Below are positions 10,011-18,574 of a DNA stretch of 64,000 nt, in pieces; positions within the stretch are counted from its first letter, which is position 1, and each line of letters begins with the position of its first letter. The translations under genes and the position numbers were made by a program. Where the stretch lies: NCBI RefSeq assembly GCF_016741935.1, contig NZ_JAERRG010000001.1, positions 1,054,001 to 1,118,000 on the forward strand, written 5' to 3'. The notes under the pieces are model-generated. The model was given only the letters and a program-made list of their open reading frames with translations, did not search any database and had not been told where the DNA came from. Source of the stretch: Streptomyces endocoffeicus. Its GTDB lineage: Bacteria > Actinomycetota > Actinomycetes > Streptomycetales > Streptomycetaceae.

Positions 10011-11423
10011 ATGACGACGTCCGTTGAACCGGGTTCCGGTACCGACATTTCGCAGCCGCAGTTGAGCCTCGGCACGGCGGCCGCGCGGAATCTGGCGACG
10101 ACGACCAAATCCGTTCCGCAAATGCAGGGCCTCACCTCGCGGTGGCTGCTGCGCATGCTGCCGTGGGTGCAGGTTCCGGGTGGTTCCTACCGGGTGAACC
10201 GCCGGGCCTCCCATACGCTCGGGGACGGCCGGGTGGAGTTCACCACCACCGGATCACAGGTGCGGGTCATCCCGGTCGAGCTGCGCGAGCTGCCGCTGCT
10301 GCGCCGGTTCGAGGACACCGTGGTGCTCGGGGCCCTGGCGGACCGCTTCACCCAGCGGGAGTTCGCGCCCGGCGATGTGCTGGTGGAGGCCGGGCGCCCG
10401 GCCGATGAGCTCCTCCTCATCGCCCACGGCAAGGTCGACAAATTGACCGAGGGCGCGTTCGACGAGCCCTCGGTGGTCGGCTCGGCCGCCGGTGGCGACC
10501 ACATCGGGGAGCCGGAGCTGACCGCCGCCGAGGCGGGCACCTGGGGCATCACCGTGAAGGCCGTGACGTCCTGCACGGTGCTGACCCTGCCCCGGCAGGA
10601 GTTCGAGGAGCAGCTGGACCGCTCACCCGAACTGCGCGCGCATGTCGAGGAGGTGCGCTCGGCGCCGGAGACCGAGCGGAACGAGCACGGGGAGACGGCC
10701 ATCGCGCTGGCCTCGGGCCACTCGGGCGAGCCGATCCTGCCGGGCACCTTCGCGGAGTACGAGCTGGCGCCGCGGGAGTACGAGCTGAGCGTGGCCCAGA
10801 CCGTGCTGCGCGTCCACACCCGCGTCGCCGACCTCTACAACGAGCCCATGAACCAGGTCGAGCAGCAGCTCCGCCTCACCATCGAGGCCCTGCGCGAACG
10901 CCAGGAGCACGAGCTCATCAACAACCCCGAGATCGGTCTGCTGCACAACGCCGACCTGTCCCAGCGCATCCACACCCGCGGCGGACCGCCCACCCCGGAC
11001 GACCTCGACGCGCTGCTGGCCACCGTCTGGAAGGACCCGGGGCTGATCCTGGCGCATCCGCGCGCCATCGCGGCGATCGGCCGGCAGTTCAACAGCCGTG
11101 GCATCTCCCCGCAGCCCACGGAGGTGAACGGGCATGCGCTGCCGGCCTGGCGGGGCGTGCCCATCCTCCCGTGCAACAAGATTCCGGTCTCCCGGAGCGG
11201 GGTGAGCTCCATTCTCGTTCTGCGCACCGGGGAGGAGAACCAGGGGGTCATCGGACTGCACCGCACCGGTATTCCCGACGAATACCAGCCGAGCCTCTCG
11301 GTGCGGTTCATGGGAATCAGCGAGCAGGCCATCATCTCGTATCTCGTCAGCGCCTACTATTCCGCGGCCGTGCTCGTCCCGGACGCGCTCGGAATTCTGG
11401 AGAACGTGGAAGTCGGGCTCTGA
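10011..11423 (+). CDS. Family 2B encapsulin shell protein, copy 1
   Basis: A 470-residue protein, often misannotated as a Crp/cyclic-nucleotide-binding regulator. There is no helix-turn-helix. An extended N-arm ([21 protein letters not shown], residues 19-39) leads into the HK97-type shell fold. A cyclic-nucleotide-binding-like domain is inserted at about residues 100-215 ([25 protein letters not shown]). The shell fold resumes with [26 protein letters not shown] at about 260 and runs to the C-terminus ([40 protein letters not shown]). This matches known Family 2B encapsulins, which self-assemble into protein nanocompartments. A paralogue follows 91 bp downstream. Usual cargo genes (terpene cyclase, prenyltransferase) are not adjacent. 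Confidence 0.92.
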   Translation: MTTSVEPGSGTDISQPQLSLGTAAARNLATTTKSVPQMQGLTSRWLLRMLPWVQVPGGSYRVNRRASHTLGDGRVEFTTTGSQVRVIPVELRELPLLRRFEDTVVLGALADRFTQREFAPGDVLVEAGRPADELLLIAHGKVDKLTEGAFDEPSVVGSAAGGDHIGEPELTAAEAGTWGITVKAVTSCTVLTLPRQEFEEQLDRSPELRAHVEEVRSAPETERNEHGETAIALASGHSGEPILPGTFAEYELAPREYELSVAQTVLRVHTRVADLYNEPMNQVEQQLRLTIEALRERQEHELINNPEIGLLHNADLSQRIHTRGGPPTPDDLDALLATVWKDPGLILAHPRAIAAIGRQFNSRGISPQPTEVNGHALPAWRGVPILPCNKIPVSRSGVSSILVLRTGEENQGVIGLHRTGIPDEYQPSLSVRFMGISEQAIISYLVSAYYSAAVLVPDALGILENVEVGL

Positions 11424-11514
11424 ATCCGCCCGACGGACTCTGACGTCCGCCCGACCGGGCCCGTGGCCTTCGCATACCTTCCCGAAGATCTACCGAAATG
11501 GGTGATGAGCACTT

Positions 11515-12903
11515 ATGACCACCTCCGTGGAGTCCGGTGAGCAGCCGCTGAGTCTGGGCACGGCCGCCGCGCGGAATCTGGCGACCACCACCAAGTCCGT
11601 TCCGCAGATGCAGGCCATCTCCTCCCGGTGGCTGCTGCGCGTCCTCCCCTGGGTCCAGGTGTCGGCCGGTACGTACCGGGTGAACCGCCGGCTGACCTAC
11701 ACGGTCGGGGACGGGCGGGTGGAGTTCATCACCACCGGATCACAGGTGCGGGTCATCCCGCCGGAGCTGGGCGAGCTGCCGACGCTGCGCGGCTTCGGGG
11801 TCACCTCCGTGCTGGAGTCGCTGGCCGACGGCTGTGTCCAGCGCGAGTACGCGCCGGGGGATGTGCTGGTGGAGGCGGGCCGCCCGGCCGACCAGGTGTT
11901 CCTGATCGCCCATGGCAAGGTCCGCCAGATCGCCCCCGGCGCGTATGACGAGGGCAGCACGCTGGCGGTGCTGGCCGACGGGGAGTACTTCGGCGACGCG
12001 GTGCTGACCGGTCCGGAGCACACCTGGGAGTTCACCGCCCGGGCCGTCACCCGGACCACGGTGCTCACCCTCCCCCGCCGCGTCGTCCAGGAGGCCGCCG
12101 ACCGCTCCGCGTCGCTGCGCGACCATCTCCAGGGGCTCGCCGAGCGGACCGCGCCCGCTCAGAACCGGCGCGGTGAGGCCGATATCGCCATCGCGTCCGG
12201 CCACTCGGGCGAGCCGGCCCTGCCGGGCACGTTCGTGGACTACGAGCTGGAGCCGCGGGAGTACGAGCTGAGCGTGGCCCAGACCGTGCTGCGGGTCCAC
12301 ACCCGCGTCGCCGACCTCTACAACGAGCCCATGAACCAGGTCGAGCAGCAGCTCCGGCTCACCATCGAGGCCCTGCGCGAACGCCAGGAGCACGAGCTCG
12401 TCAACAACCGGGAATTCGGTCTGTTGCACAACGCCGACCTGTCCCAGCGCATCCACACCCGCAGCGGTCCGCCCACCCCGGACGACCTCGACGCGCTGCT
12501 GGCCCGGCGCCGTAAGACCCAGTATCTGCTGGCGCATCCGCGCACCATCGCCGCCTTCGGGCGGGAGTGCAGCAACCGTGGTCTGTATCCGCAGGGCGTC
12601 GAGGTGGCCGGGGTCGCGGTGCGGGCGTGGCGCGGGGTTCCGCTGCTGCCCTGCAACAAGATCCCGGTCAGCGAGTCCGGCACCAGCTCGATCCTGGCGA
12701 TGCGCACCGGGGAGGAGAGCCAGGGGGTCATCGGACTGCATCAGACCGGTATCCCGGATGAGTACGAGCCCAGTCTGAACGTCCGGTTCATGGGCATCAG
12801 CGAGCAGGCCGTGACGTCCTATCTGGTCTCCGCCTACTACTCGGCGGCGATTCTGGTGCCCGATGCGGTCGGTGTGCTGGAGGACGTCGAGATCGGCCGC
12901 TGA
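11515..12903 (+). CDS. Family 2B encapsulin shell protein, copy 2
   Basis: A 462-residue paralogue of the preceding gene, near-identical in the N-arm and in the core block from [12 protein letters not shown] to SQRIHTR, but more diverged in the inserted cyclic-nucleotide-binding-like domain (residues ~92-207). Such tandem pairs are known in streptomycetes and are thought to build mixed two-component shells. The shared block is also highly conserved at DNA level (about 10790-10980 against 12265-12470), suggesting recent duplication or gene conversion. No cargo gene follows; the next gene is a small membrane protein on the other strand. Confidence 0.92.
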   Translation: MTTSVESGEQPLSLGTAAARNLATTTKSVPQMQAISSRWLLRVLPWVQVSAGTYRVNRRLTYTVGDGRVEFITTGSQVRVIPPELGELPTLRGFGVTSVLESLADGCVQREYAPGDVLVEAGRPADQVFLIAHGKVRQIAPGAYDEGSTLAVLADGEYFGDAVLTGPEHTWEFTARAVTRTTVLTLPRRVVQEAADRSASLRDHLQGLAERTAPAQNRRGEADIAIASGHSGEPALPGTFVDYELEPREYELSVAQTVLRVHTRVADLYNEPMNQVEQQLRLTIEALRERQEHELVNNREFGLLHNADLSQRIHTRSGPPTPDDLDALLARRRKTQYLLAHPRTIAAFGRECSNRGLYPQGVEVAGVAVRAWRGVPLLPCNKIPVSESGTSSILAMRTGEESQGVIGLHQTGIPDEYEPSLNVRFMGISEQAVTSYLVSAYYSAAILVPDAVGVLEDVEIGR

Positions 12904-12939
12904 GCCCGGCCGTCAGAGACCGGTCGCCGCGGGCGTGGA

Positions 12940-13134
12940 TCAGGGACGGACGCTGCTGACCACATCCGCGGTGGCTGCCAGCCCCTCGGAGATGGTGGGC
13001 GCCACGCTGCTGCTCGCCAGGTAGAAGCCCAGCGTCACACAGACCAGCGCATGCGAGATGCGCAGTCCGCCGCTGCGGAGAAACACCACTGTGAGGATCA
13101 GAAGCAGCAGGACCACGGAGATGGAAATGGCCAT
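12940..13134 (-). CDS. Small two-helix membrane protein of unknown function
   Basis: A 64-residue protein with a very strong ribosome site (GAGGAGG six bases before the ATG), which supports it as real. Residues 3-20 (ISISVVLLLLILTVVFLR) and about 28-48 (SHALVCVTLGFYLASSSVAP) are hydrophobic segments separated by a short RSGGLR loop; the tail is soluble. I recognise it only as a type of small conserved streptomycete membrane protein. Its 3' end faces the encapsulin pair across 36 bp; a link to them is not shown. Confidence 0.75.
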   Translation of the reverse strand: MAISISVVLLLLILTVVFLRSGGLRISHALVCVTLGFYLASSSVAPTISEGLAATADVVSSVRP

Positions 13135-13277
13135 GGGGAGCCTCCTCGGCCACTACGGAGCATCGGAATCCGGCCGTCAGTGTGGCCCAGAATCACCCCT
13201 GGACCGCCGTCACCTGGTGCTCCATACGGGTGCCGATCTGCTGTGCGGTTACTCCCCGGCGGTCGCCCCCGCGCAGT

Positions 13278-13300
13278 GAGCGGGCGTGGCGAGCCCGCTC
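13278..13300. terminator. Hairpin overlapping the stop of the GMC oxidoreductase
   Basis: Perfect 8-bp arms GAGCGGGC (13278-13285) and GCCCGCTC (13293-13300) with a 7-base loop. The right arm reaches into the GMC stop codon at 13299-13301. It is a plausible terminator for the minus-strand operon. Confidence 0.55.
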
Positions 13301-14816
13301 AGGCGTCGCCGCGGATCAGCTCGGCGGCCATCTCGCCGATCATGACGCAGGCCGCGTTGGTGTTGGCCGAGACGATCGACGGCATGATCGATCCATCGGC
13401 GATCCGCAGCCCCTCGACGCCGCGGACGCGCAGCCGGGGGTCCACCACCGAATGCTCGTCCCCGCCCATCCGGCAGGTGCCGACGTGGTGGAAGTAGGTG
13501 CCGGTGTTCTCGCGGACGAAGTCGGCCAGTCCGTCCCGGCCGCTCACCCCGGGGCCGGGCAGCAGTTCACGCGGCTGCCACTCCCCGAACGCGTCGGTGG
13601 CGGCCAGCGACCGGGCCAGTTCGACTCCCTGGACCAGGGTGGCGAGGTCCCTTCCGTCGCTGAGATAGCCGGGGTCGATCAGCGGCCGGTCCTCGGGGTC
13701 CGCACCGGAGAGCCGGACGGTGCCCCGGCTGTGGGGCTGCATCGCGGCGGCCGTCAGGGTGAAGCTGTTCGGCGGGAACGGCAGCAGCCTCGGGTGGAAC
13801 GGGATGTGAAAGAGGAACACCTCGAGGTCGGGGCGGGGCAGCGCGGGGTCGGTCCGGGTGAACAGGGCCGCCTCGGCGGTGGTCAGCGGGGGCGGCGGCA
13901 GCGGGGTACCCGCCTCGTGGACCAGCCCGACCAGGGGGTGGTCCTGCAGATTGGCCCCCACCTCGGGGGCGTCCACCAGCACCGGGACGCCCACCTCGCG
14001 CAGATGGCCGGCCGGGCCGATTCCGGAGAGCATCAGCAGCTTGGGCGAGTCCACCGAGCCCGCGCACACGATGACCTCACGCGCCGCGCGCACCCGGCGT
14101 GCCACACCGCCGGAGCCCGCGTATTCGACGCCGACGCAGCGGGTGCCCTCGAAGAGCAGCCGCTGTGCGTGGGCCTCGGTACGCACGGTCAGGTTGGGGC
14201 GGTCCATCGCCGGGTCGAGGTAGGCGACCGCCGTGCTCTGGCGACGGCCTTCGTGGACGGTCCACTCATGGCGCCCGGCGCCGTCGCTCTCCGCGCCGTT
14301 GAAGTCGTCGTTGTAGGGATGGCCGAGTTCCTTGGCGGCGTCGAGGAAGGCGGTGCTCAGCGGGTTGGGCGTCTCGGCCCGGCTGAGCCGCAGCGGGCCG
14401 CCGGTGCCCCGGAAGCGCGGGTCACGGCCCTCGGCGTGCTCGAGGGCGCGGAAGGTCTCCAGCACCGAGGCGGCGTCCCAGCCGGTGCAGCCGTCGGCCG
14501 CCCAGGCGTCGAAGGTGCCGAGGTGGCCGCGGACGTAGGTCATCACATTGATGCTGCTGGAGCCGCCGAGCACCTTGCCGCGCGCGGCGGCCTGCGGATG
14601 CCCGGCCAGGCCCGGCTGCGGGACGGTGGTGTAGCCCCAGTCGTGCTCACCGCCGATGAGGGTGAACCACGCGGTGGGGTCGTGGATCTGCGCGGCCGCG
14701 TCGTCCTTCCCGGCCTCCAGCAGCAGCACCCGTACGTCCGGGGCTTCCGTCAGCCGGGCCGCCACCACGGCGCCCGCCGAGCCCGCCCCCACCACGATGT
14801 AGTCGAAGTCGCTCAT
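13299..14816 (-). CDS. GMC-family FAD oxidoreductase (choline dehydrogenase-like)
   Basis: About 505 residues. The N-terminus DYIVVGAGSAGAVVAARL is the FAD dinucleotide fold. GMC signature 1 (GKVLGGSSSINVMTYVRG) is at about residues 78-95, signature 2 (GSVDSPKLLMLSGIGP) near 250, and the catalytic-His region FHHVGTCRMG and SANTNAACVMIGE are near the C-terminus. These enzymes oxidise alcohols such as choline, other primary alcohols or polyethylene glycol; the substrate is not evident. Start 14816 is the second of two adjacent ATGs (the other is 14819), better spaced from GGGGG. It lies 166 bp behind the acyl-CoA dehydrogenase operon. Confidence 0.9.
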   Translation of the reverse strand: MSDFDYIVVGAGSAGAVVAARLTEAPDVRVLLLEAGKDDAAAQIHDPTAWFTLIGGEHDWGYTTVPQPGLAGHPQAAARGKVLGGSSSINVMTYVRGHLGTFDAWAADGCTGWDAASVLETFRALEHAEGRDPRFRGTGGPLRLSRAETPNPLSTAFLDAAKELGHPYNDDFNGAESDGAGRHEWTVHEGRRQSTAVAYLDPAMDRPNLTVRTEAHAQRLLFEGTRCVGVEYAGSGGVARRVRAAREVIVCAGSVDSPKLLMLSGIGPAGHLREVGVPVLVDAPEVGANLQDHPLVGLVHEAGTPLPPPPLTTAEAALFTRTDPALPRPDLEVFLFHIPFHPRLLPFPPNSFTLTAAAMQPHSRGTVRLSGADPEDRPLIDPGYLSDGRDLATLVQGVELARSLAATDAFGEWQPRELLPGPGVSGRDGLADFVRENTGTYFHHVGTCRMGGDEHSVVDPRLRVRGVEGLRIADGSIMPSIVSANTNAACVMIGEMAAELIRGDA

Positions 14817-14909
14817 CATGTGCCCCCGTTCCGGACTCACCCGATGTGCCGCACAGCTGTTCGGCACTCTAGTGGCGTGATCGCGGAGCGGGGGCGGGTT
14901 CGCCGGATC

Positions 14910-15000
14910 CGGCCGGTCGGCCGGTGGGGTCGCCGGCCGGTGGGGTCGCCGGCCGGTCAGCCGATGAGGGCCGCCGACCGGTCAGCCGGTGGGGGCCGGC
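14910..15000. repeat. Tandem repeats at the 3' end of the acyl-CoA dehydrogenase gene
   Basis: Two adjoining direct repeats. A 16-bp unit GGCCGGTGGGGTCGCC occurs twice in succession around 14919-14950. A 25-bp unit beginning CCGGTCAGCCG occurs at 14953 and 14978. The second 25-bp copy contains the minus-strand stop of the dehydrogenase (14982-14984), so the stop-bearing gene end has been duplicated just outside the gene. Confidence 0.75.
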
Positions 15001-16133
15001 AGATCCACCAGCCCGGCGAGCGCCTGCCGGTGGCGGCCGGGGGTGCCCAGCGCGATCTCGTCGCTCTTGGCCCGCTTGAGATACAGATGGGCCGGGTGCT
15101 CCCAGGTCATGCCGATGCCACCGTGCAGTTGGACGCACTCCTCGGCCGCGTGCACCGCCACCTCGGCGCAGTGCGCCTGGGCCACGGCCACCGCGACCGG
15201 TGTGTCCGGGCTGTCCGTGGCGAGTGCGTCGGCGGCGTACCGGGCGGTGGCGCGCGCCGAGACCAGCTCCAGCCACAGGGCGGCCATGCGGTGCTTGAGC
15301 GCCTGGAACGAGCCGATGGGGCGCCCGAACTGATGGCGCTCCTTGGTGTGGCGGACGGTCTCGGTCAGACACCATTCGGCCACGCCCAGTTGCTCGGAGG
15401 CGAGCAGCCCGGCCCCGGTCAGCAGCGCCCACCCGATCGCCGCCTCGGCCCGGTCGGGACCGGCCAGCCGGCGGGCGGGGGCGCCGGTGAGGGTCACCGC
15501 GGCGAGTGGGCGGGTGAGGTCGAGCGAGGTGAGGGGTTCGACGGTGACGCTGGTCTCGGCGGTCTCCACGGCGTAAAGACCGTGGCCGTCCGCGCCGGTG
15601 GCGGGGACGAGCAGCACATCGGCGCCCGCCGCGCCCGCGACTCCGGAGACCTGGCCGCTGAGCGTGGTGTCGCCGTCGGCCCGTACGGTCGCGGCGGGTG
15701 CGCCGGACCCGCCGCCGGTCACCACGGCCACGGTGGACAGCGGCACCGCGAGGGCGCCGACCGTACGGCCCTCGGCGACCGCGCCGAGCAGCCGGGCCAC
15801 TGCCTCCTGGTCGGTGTCGCAGCGGAGCAGTGCGGCGGCGGCGAGGACGGCGCTGGTGAGGTAGGGCACGGGGGCGACGGCGCGACCGAGCTCCTCCATC
15901 ACCACCGCCGCCTCCCGCGCGGTGGCGCCCTGGCCGCCGAGCTTGTCCGGCACCAGCAGCCCCGCGGTGCCCATCTCGGCGCCCAGCGCGCGCCACAGCG
16001 CCATGTCGTGGGCCCGGCCGCTCTCGGCCTCGGACATCACCGTGGCGGGCGGGCAGCGGTCGGTGAGCAGCGACCGTACGGCCGCGCGCAGATCGTCCTC
16101 CGCCTCGGAGTAGAGCAGGTCGGCGGTGCTCAT
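14982..16133 (-). CDS. Acyl-CoA dehydrogenase, small-subunit type
   Basis: A 383-residue flavoprotein of the acyl-CoA dehydrogenase fold. Visible are the helical N-domain, a divergent middle beta-domain, and the C-terminal FAD-binding helices with RHQFGRPIGSFQALKHRMA and QLHGGIGMTWEHPAHLYLKRA. It lacks the usual Glu-Y-R catalytic pattern of short-chain enzymes and resembles the FadE partners that form heteromers with a second dehydrogenase. It starts at the ATG that overlaps the stop of the upstream dehydrogenase (ATGA), so the two are probably made in equal amounts and work together on a bulky acyl-CoA, as sterol or branched-chain enzymes do (inference). Confidence 0.9.
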   Translation of the reverse strand: MSTADLLYSEAEDDLRAAVRSLLTDRCPPATVMSEAESGRAHDMALWRALGAEMGTAGLLVPDKLGGQGATAREAAVVMEELGRAVAPVPYLTSAVLAAAALLRCDTDQEAVARLLGAVAEGRTVGALAVPLSTVAVVTGGGSGAPAATVRADGDTTLSGQVSGVAGAAGADVLLVPATGADGHGLYAVETAETSVTVEPLTSLDLTRPLAAVTLTGAPARRLAGPDRAEAAIGWALLTGAGLLASEQLGVAEWCLTETVRHTKERHQFGRPIGSFQALKHRMAALWLELVSARATARYAADALATDSPDTPVAVAVAQAHCAEVAVHAAEECVQLHGGIGMTWEHPAHLYLKRAKSDEIALGTPGRHRQALAGLVDLPAPTG

Positions 16134-17335
16134 CGGGGCAGGTCCTTCCACGGGACGTCCTTGTCGGTCCGCGGCTCGGGCGGCAGGCCCAGGACGCGTT
16201 CGGCGATGATGTTGAGCAGCACCTCCGAGGTGCCGCCCTCGATGGAGTTGCCCTTGGCGCGCAGATAGCGGTAGCCGGCCTCGCGCCCGGTGAAGTCCAC
16301 GAGTTCGGGGCGGCGCAGCGTCCAGTCGTCGTAGAGCAGCCCCTCCTCCCCCAGCAGCTCGACCTCCAGCGCGCTGATCCGCTGGTTGAGGCGGGCGAAG
16401 GCGAGCTTCATGGCCGAGCCCTCGGGGCCGGGCTGGCCGACCGCGAGCTGCTGGCGCAGCCGCTCGCCCGCGAGCCGGGCCGCCTCGGAGTCCGCCCACA
16501 GCCGCAGCAGCCGCTGGTGGAGGTCGTGGGTGCGCAGTTCGGGCCGCTCCCGCCAGGTGTCGGCGACGAGGCCGATCATGCCGCCCTCGCGGGGGACGCG
16601 GCCGCCGCCGATGGCGACCCGCTCGTTCATCAGGGTGGTCTGGGCGACCCGCCAGCCCTCGCCGACCTCGCCGAGCCGCCGGCTGTCGGGGATCCGCACC
16701 CCGGTGAGGAAGACCTCGTTGAACTCCGCCTCGCCGGTGATCTGGCGCAGTGGCCGGACCTCGACCCCGGGGTCGGTCATATCGCAGATGAAGTAGCTGA
16801 TGCCGCTGTGTTTGGGCTGGTCGGGGTCGGTGCGGGCGATGAGGATGGCCCAGCGGGCGAGATGGGCGCTGGAGGTCCAGACCTTCTGTCCGTCGACCAC
16901 CCAGTCGTCGCCGTCGCGCACCGCCCGGGTGGCGAGCGCCGCGAGGTCGGATCCGGCGCCGGGCTCGCTGAACAGCTGGCACCACACCTCCTCGCCGGTC
17001 CACAGCGGGCGCAGCAGCCGCTGCCGCTGCTCGTCGGTGCCGAAGCCGAGGATGGTGGGGGCGGCCATGCCGAGGCCGATGCCGATGCGACGGGGGTCGT
17101 TGCCGGGCGCCTCCGCGGCCTCCAGCTCGGCGTCGACGACGGCCTGGAGGGAGCGCGGGGCGTCCAGGCCGCCGAGTCCGGCCGGGTAGTGCACCCAGGC
17201 GAGCCCGGCGTCGAAGCGGGCGCGCAGGAAGTCCAGGCGGTCGGTGGTGGCGGGCGGATGGGCGTCCAGGAGTTCACGGACGCGGCGGCGCAGCTCGTCG
17301 GCGTCCACGGCGGGGCGGTGCCGGGTGGTGCTCAT
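16130..17335 (-). CDS. Acyl-CoA dehydrogenase, large-subunit type
   Basis: A 401-residue dehydrogenase. The middle domain carries WCQLFSEPGAGSDLAALATRAVRDGDDWVVDGQKVWTS in segments, the classical FAD/substrate signature; the C-terminus carries GNSIEGGTSEVLLNIIAERVLGLP, the typical IxxGTxE motif. ATGA overlaps exist at both ends (with the quinone reductase upstream and the small dehydrogenase downstream), making a tight three-gene operon. Together they probably perform the alpha,beta-dehydrogenation of an acyl-CoA substrate. Confidence 0.93.
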   Translation of the reverse strand: MSTTRHRPAVDADELRRRVRELLDAHPPATTDRLDFLRARFDAGLAWVHYPAGLGGLDAPRSLQAVVDAELEAAEAPGNDPRRIGIGLGMAAPTILGFGTDEQRQRLLRPLWTGEEVWCQLFSEPGAGSDLAALATRAVRDGDDWVVDGQKVWTSSAHLARWAILIARTDPDQPKHSGISYFICDMTDPGVEVRPLRQITGEAEFNEVFLTGVRIPDSRRLGEVGEGWRVAQTTLMNERVAIGGGRVPREGGMIGLVADTWRERPELRTHDLHQRLLRLWADSEAARLAGERLRQQLAVGQPGPEGSAMKLAFARLNQRISALEVELLGEEGLLYDDWTLRRPELVDFTGREAGYRYLRAKGNSIEGGTSEVLLNIIAERVLGLPPEPRTDKDVPWKDLPR

Positions 17336-18333
17336 CGGCCCCCTCCGGCCTGCCCGGGGACGACGACCACGCGGCCGGTGGTCACGCCGTCGGCGACGCG
17401 CTGGACGGCGTCGGCCGCGCCCTTCAGCGGTACGCGCTCGCTGACCAGCGGTTTGACGGTGCCCTGTGCGGCGAGCTTGGTCAGCTCCTGGTGGCAGGCG
17501 CGGATCGCGGCCGGGTCGTGGGTGTTGTACAGGCCCCAGTGGAGGCCGAGGATGGCGTAGTTCTTGACCAGGGCGTGGTTGAGGGCGGCCTGGGGGACGA
17601 CGCCGCTGGCGAAGCCGACGACCACGATGCGGCCCTCGAAGGCGACGCATTTGACGGACTTGACGAAGGCGTCGCCGCCGACCGGGTCGTACACGACGTC
17701 CGCGCCGCGCCCGCCGGTGGCCTCCTTGACGGCCGCCACGATGTCGTCGGCACGCCGGTCCAGGACGAGGTCGCAGCCGAGCTCGCGGGCGACCCGCGCC
17801 TTGTCCTCGCCGCCGACGACACCGATCACGGTGGCTCCGGCCGCCTTGCCGAGCTGAACGGCGGCGCTGCCGACCCCGCCCGCGGCGGCGTGCACCAGGA
17901 GCGTCTCGCCGGACTGGATACGGGCCCTGCGGTGCAGGCCGAACCAGCCGGTCTGGTAGCCGATGTGCAGCGCCGCGGCCTCGGCGTCGTCCAGCGCGTC
18001 GGGCGCGGGCAGCGCGGCCGCCGCCGCCACGGGCACCAGCTCGGCGAAGCCGCCCGCGGGGAGCGTGGGCGTGGCCAGGACGCGGGAGCCGACCACACCC
18101 TCGGCGCCCTCGCCGACGGCGACGACCTCGCCGCACACCTCGACGCCGGGGGTGAACGGCAGGGGCGGCCGCACCTGGTACTGGCCGCGGCACAGCAGGG
18201 CGTCGGGGAAGTTGACGTTGACGGCCCGGACCCGCAGCAGCAGCTGTCCCGGTCCCGCCTGGGGGTCCGGCACCTCGTCGAGGCGCATGACCTCACCGGG
18301 CTCGCCATTGTCGTGCACTCGCCATGCCTGCAT
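17332..18333 (-). CDS. NADPH:quinone oxidoreductase / zinc-less MDR reductase
   Basis: A 333-residue medium-chain dehydrogenase/reductase of the quinone oxidoreductase type, without the zinc cysteines of alcohol dehydrogenases. The GroES-like domain contains NVNFPDALLCRGQYQ and PFTPGVEVCGEV. The Rossmann NADPH site is LVHAAAGGVGSAAVQLGKAAGATVIG near residue 140. The start ATG follows GGAGG. It is the first gene of the operon and overlaps the next gene by ATGA. It could reduce an enone or quinone, or an enoyl-CoA produced by the dehydrogenases; the last is inference from linkage. Confidence 0.92.
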   Translation of the reverse strand: MQAWRVHDNGEPGEVMRLDEVPDPQAGPGQLLLRVRAVNVNFPDALLCRGQYQVRPPLPFTPGVEVCGEVVAVGEGAEGVVGSRVLATPTLPAGGFAELVPVAAAAALPAPDALDDAEAAALHIGYQTGWFGLHRRARIQSGETLLVHAAAGGVGSAAVQLGKAAGATVIGVVGGEDKARVARELGCDLVLDRRADDIVAAVKEATGGRGADVVYDPVGGDAFVKSVKCVAFEGRIVVVGFASGVVPQAALNHALVKNYAILGLHWGLYNTHDPAAIRACHQELTKLAAQGTVKPLVSERVPLKGAADAVQRVADGVTTGRVVVVPGQAGGGR

Positions 18334-18387
18334 CCGGTGGCCTCCACAAACGGATCGTCGGAACGCGGTACCGCGCCGGGTCGAACA

Positions 18388-18403
18388 TACTAACCAGTCG
18401 GTA
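18388..18403. promoter_or_regulatory. TetR-type operator upstream of the acyl-CoA dehydrogenase operon
   Basis: The imperfect palindrome TACTAACCAGTCGGTA lies 55 bp upstream of the operon's first ATG, in the gap shared with egtA. It matches the ACCGACNNGTCGGT-like sites used by actinobacterial TetR-family regulators of fatty-acid and acyl-CoA catabolism. No TetR gene is in the window, so the cognate regulator would be elsewhere. Confidence 0.5.
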
Positions 18404-18574
18404 CGAGGAGCGGAACCGCCACCACCGTCAGCCATCCTGACCTGCCCACCCGGCGGCGGATGAACTCTTGTGCAACTCTGGAGGCACCCTTGAGCCCGGC
18501 GCCTCGGCAGTAAAGAGTGGACGGCGACATATCGGTTCGTTTCCCAGCGAGCCGTTGCCGGAACGGGACGGGAG

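Noticed and set aside
10011-12903. Two Crp/cyclic-nucleotide-responsive transcription factors
   Set aside because: The cyclic-nucleotide-binding-like domain is present, but there is no DNA-binding helix-turn-helix; the rest matches the encapsulin shell fold.
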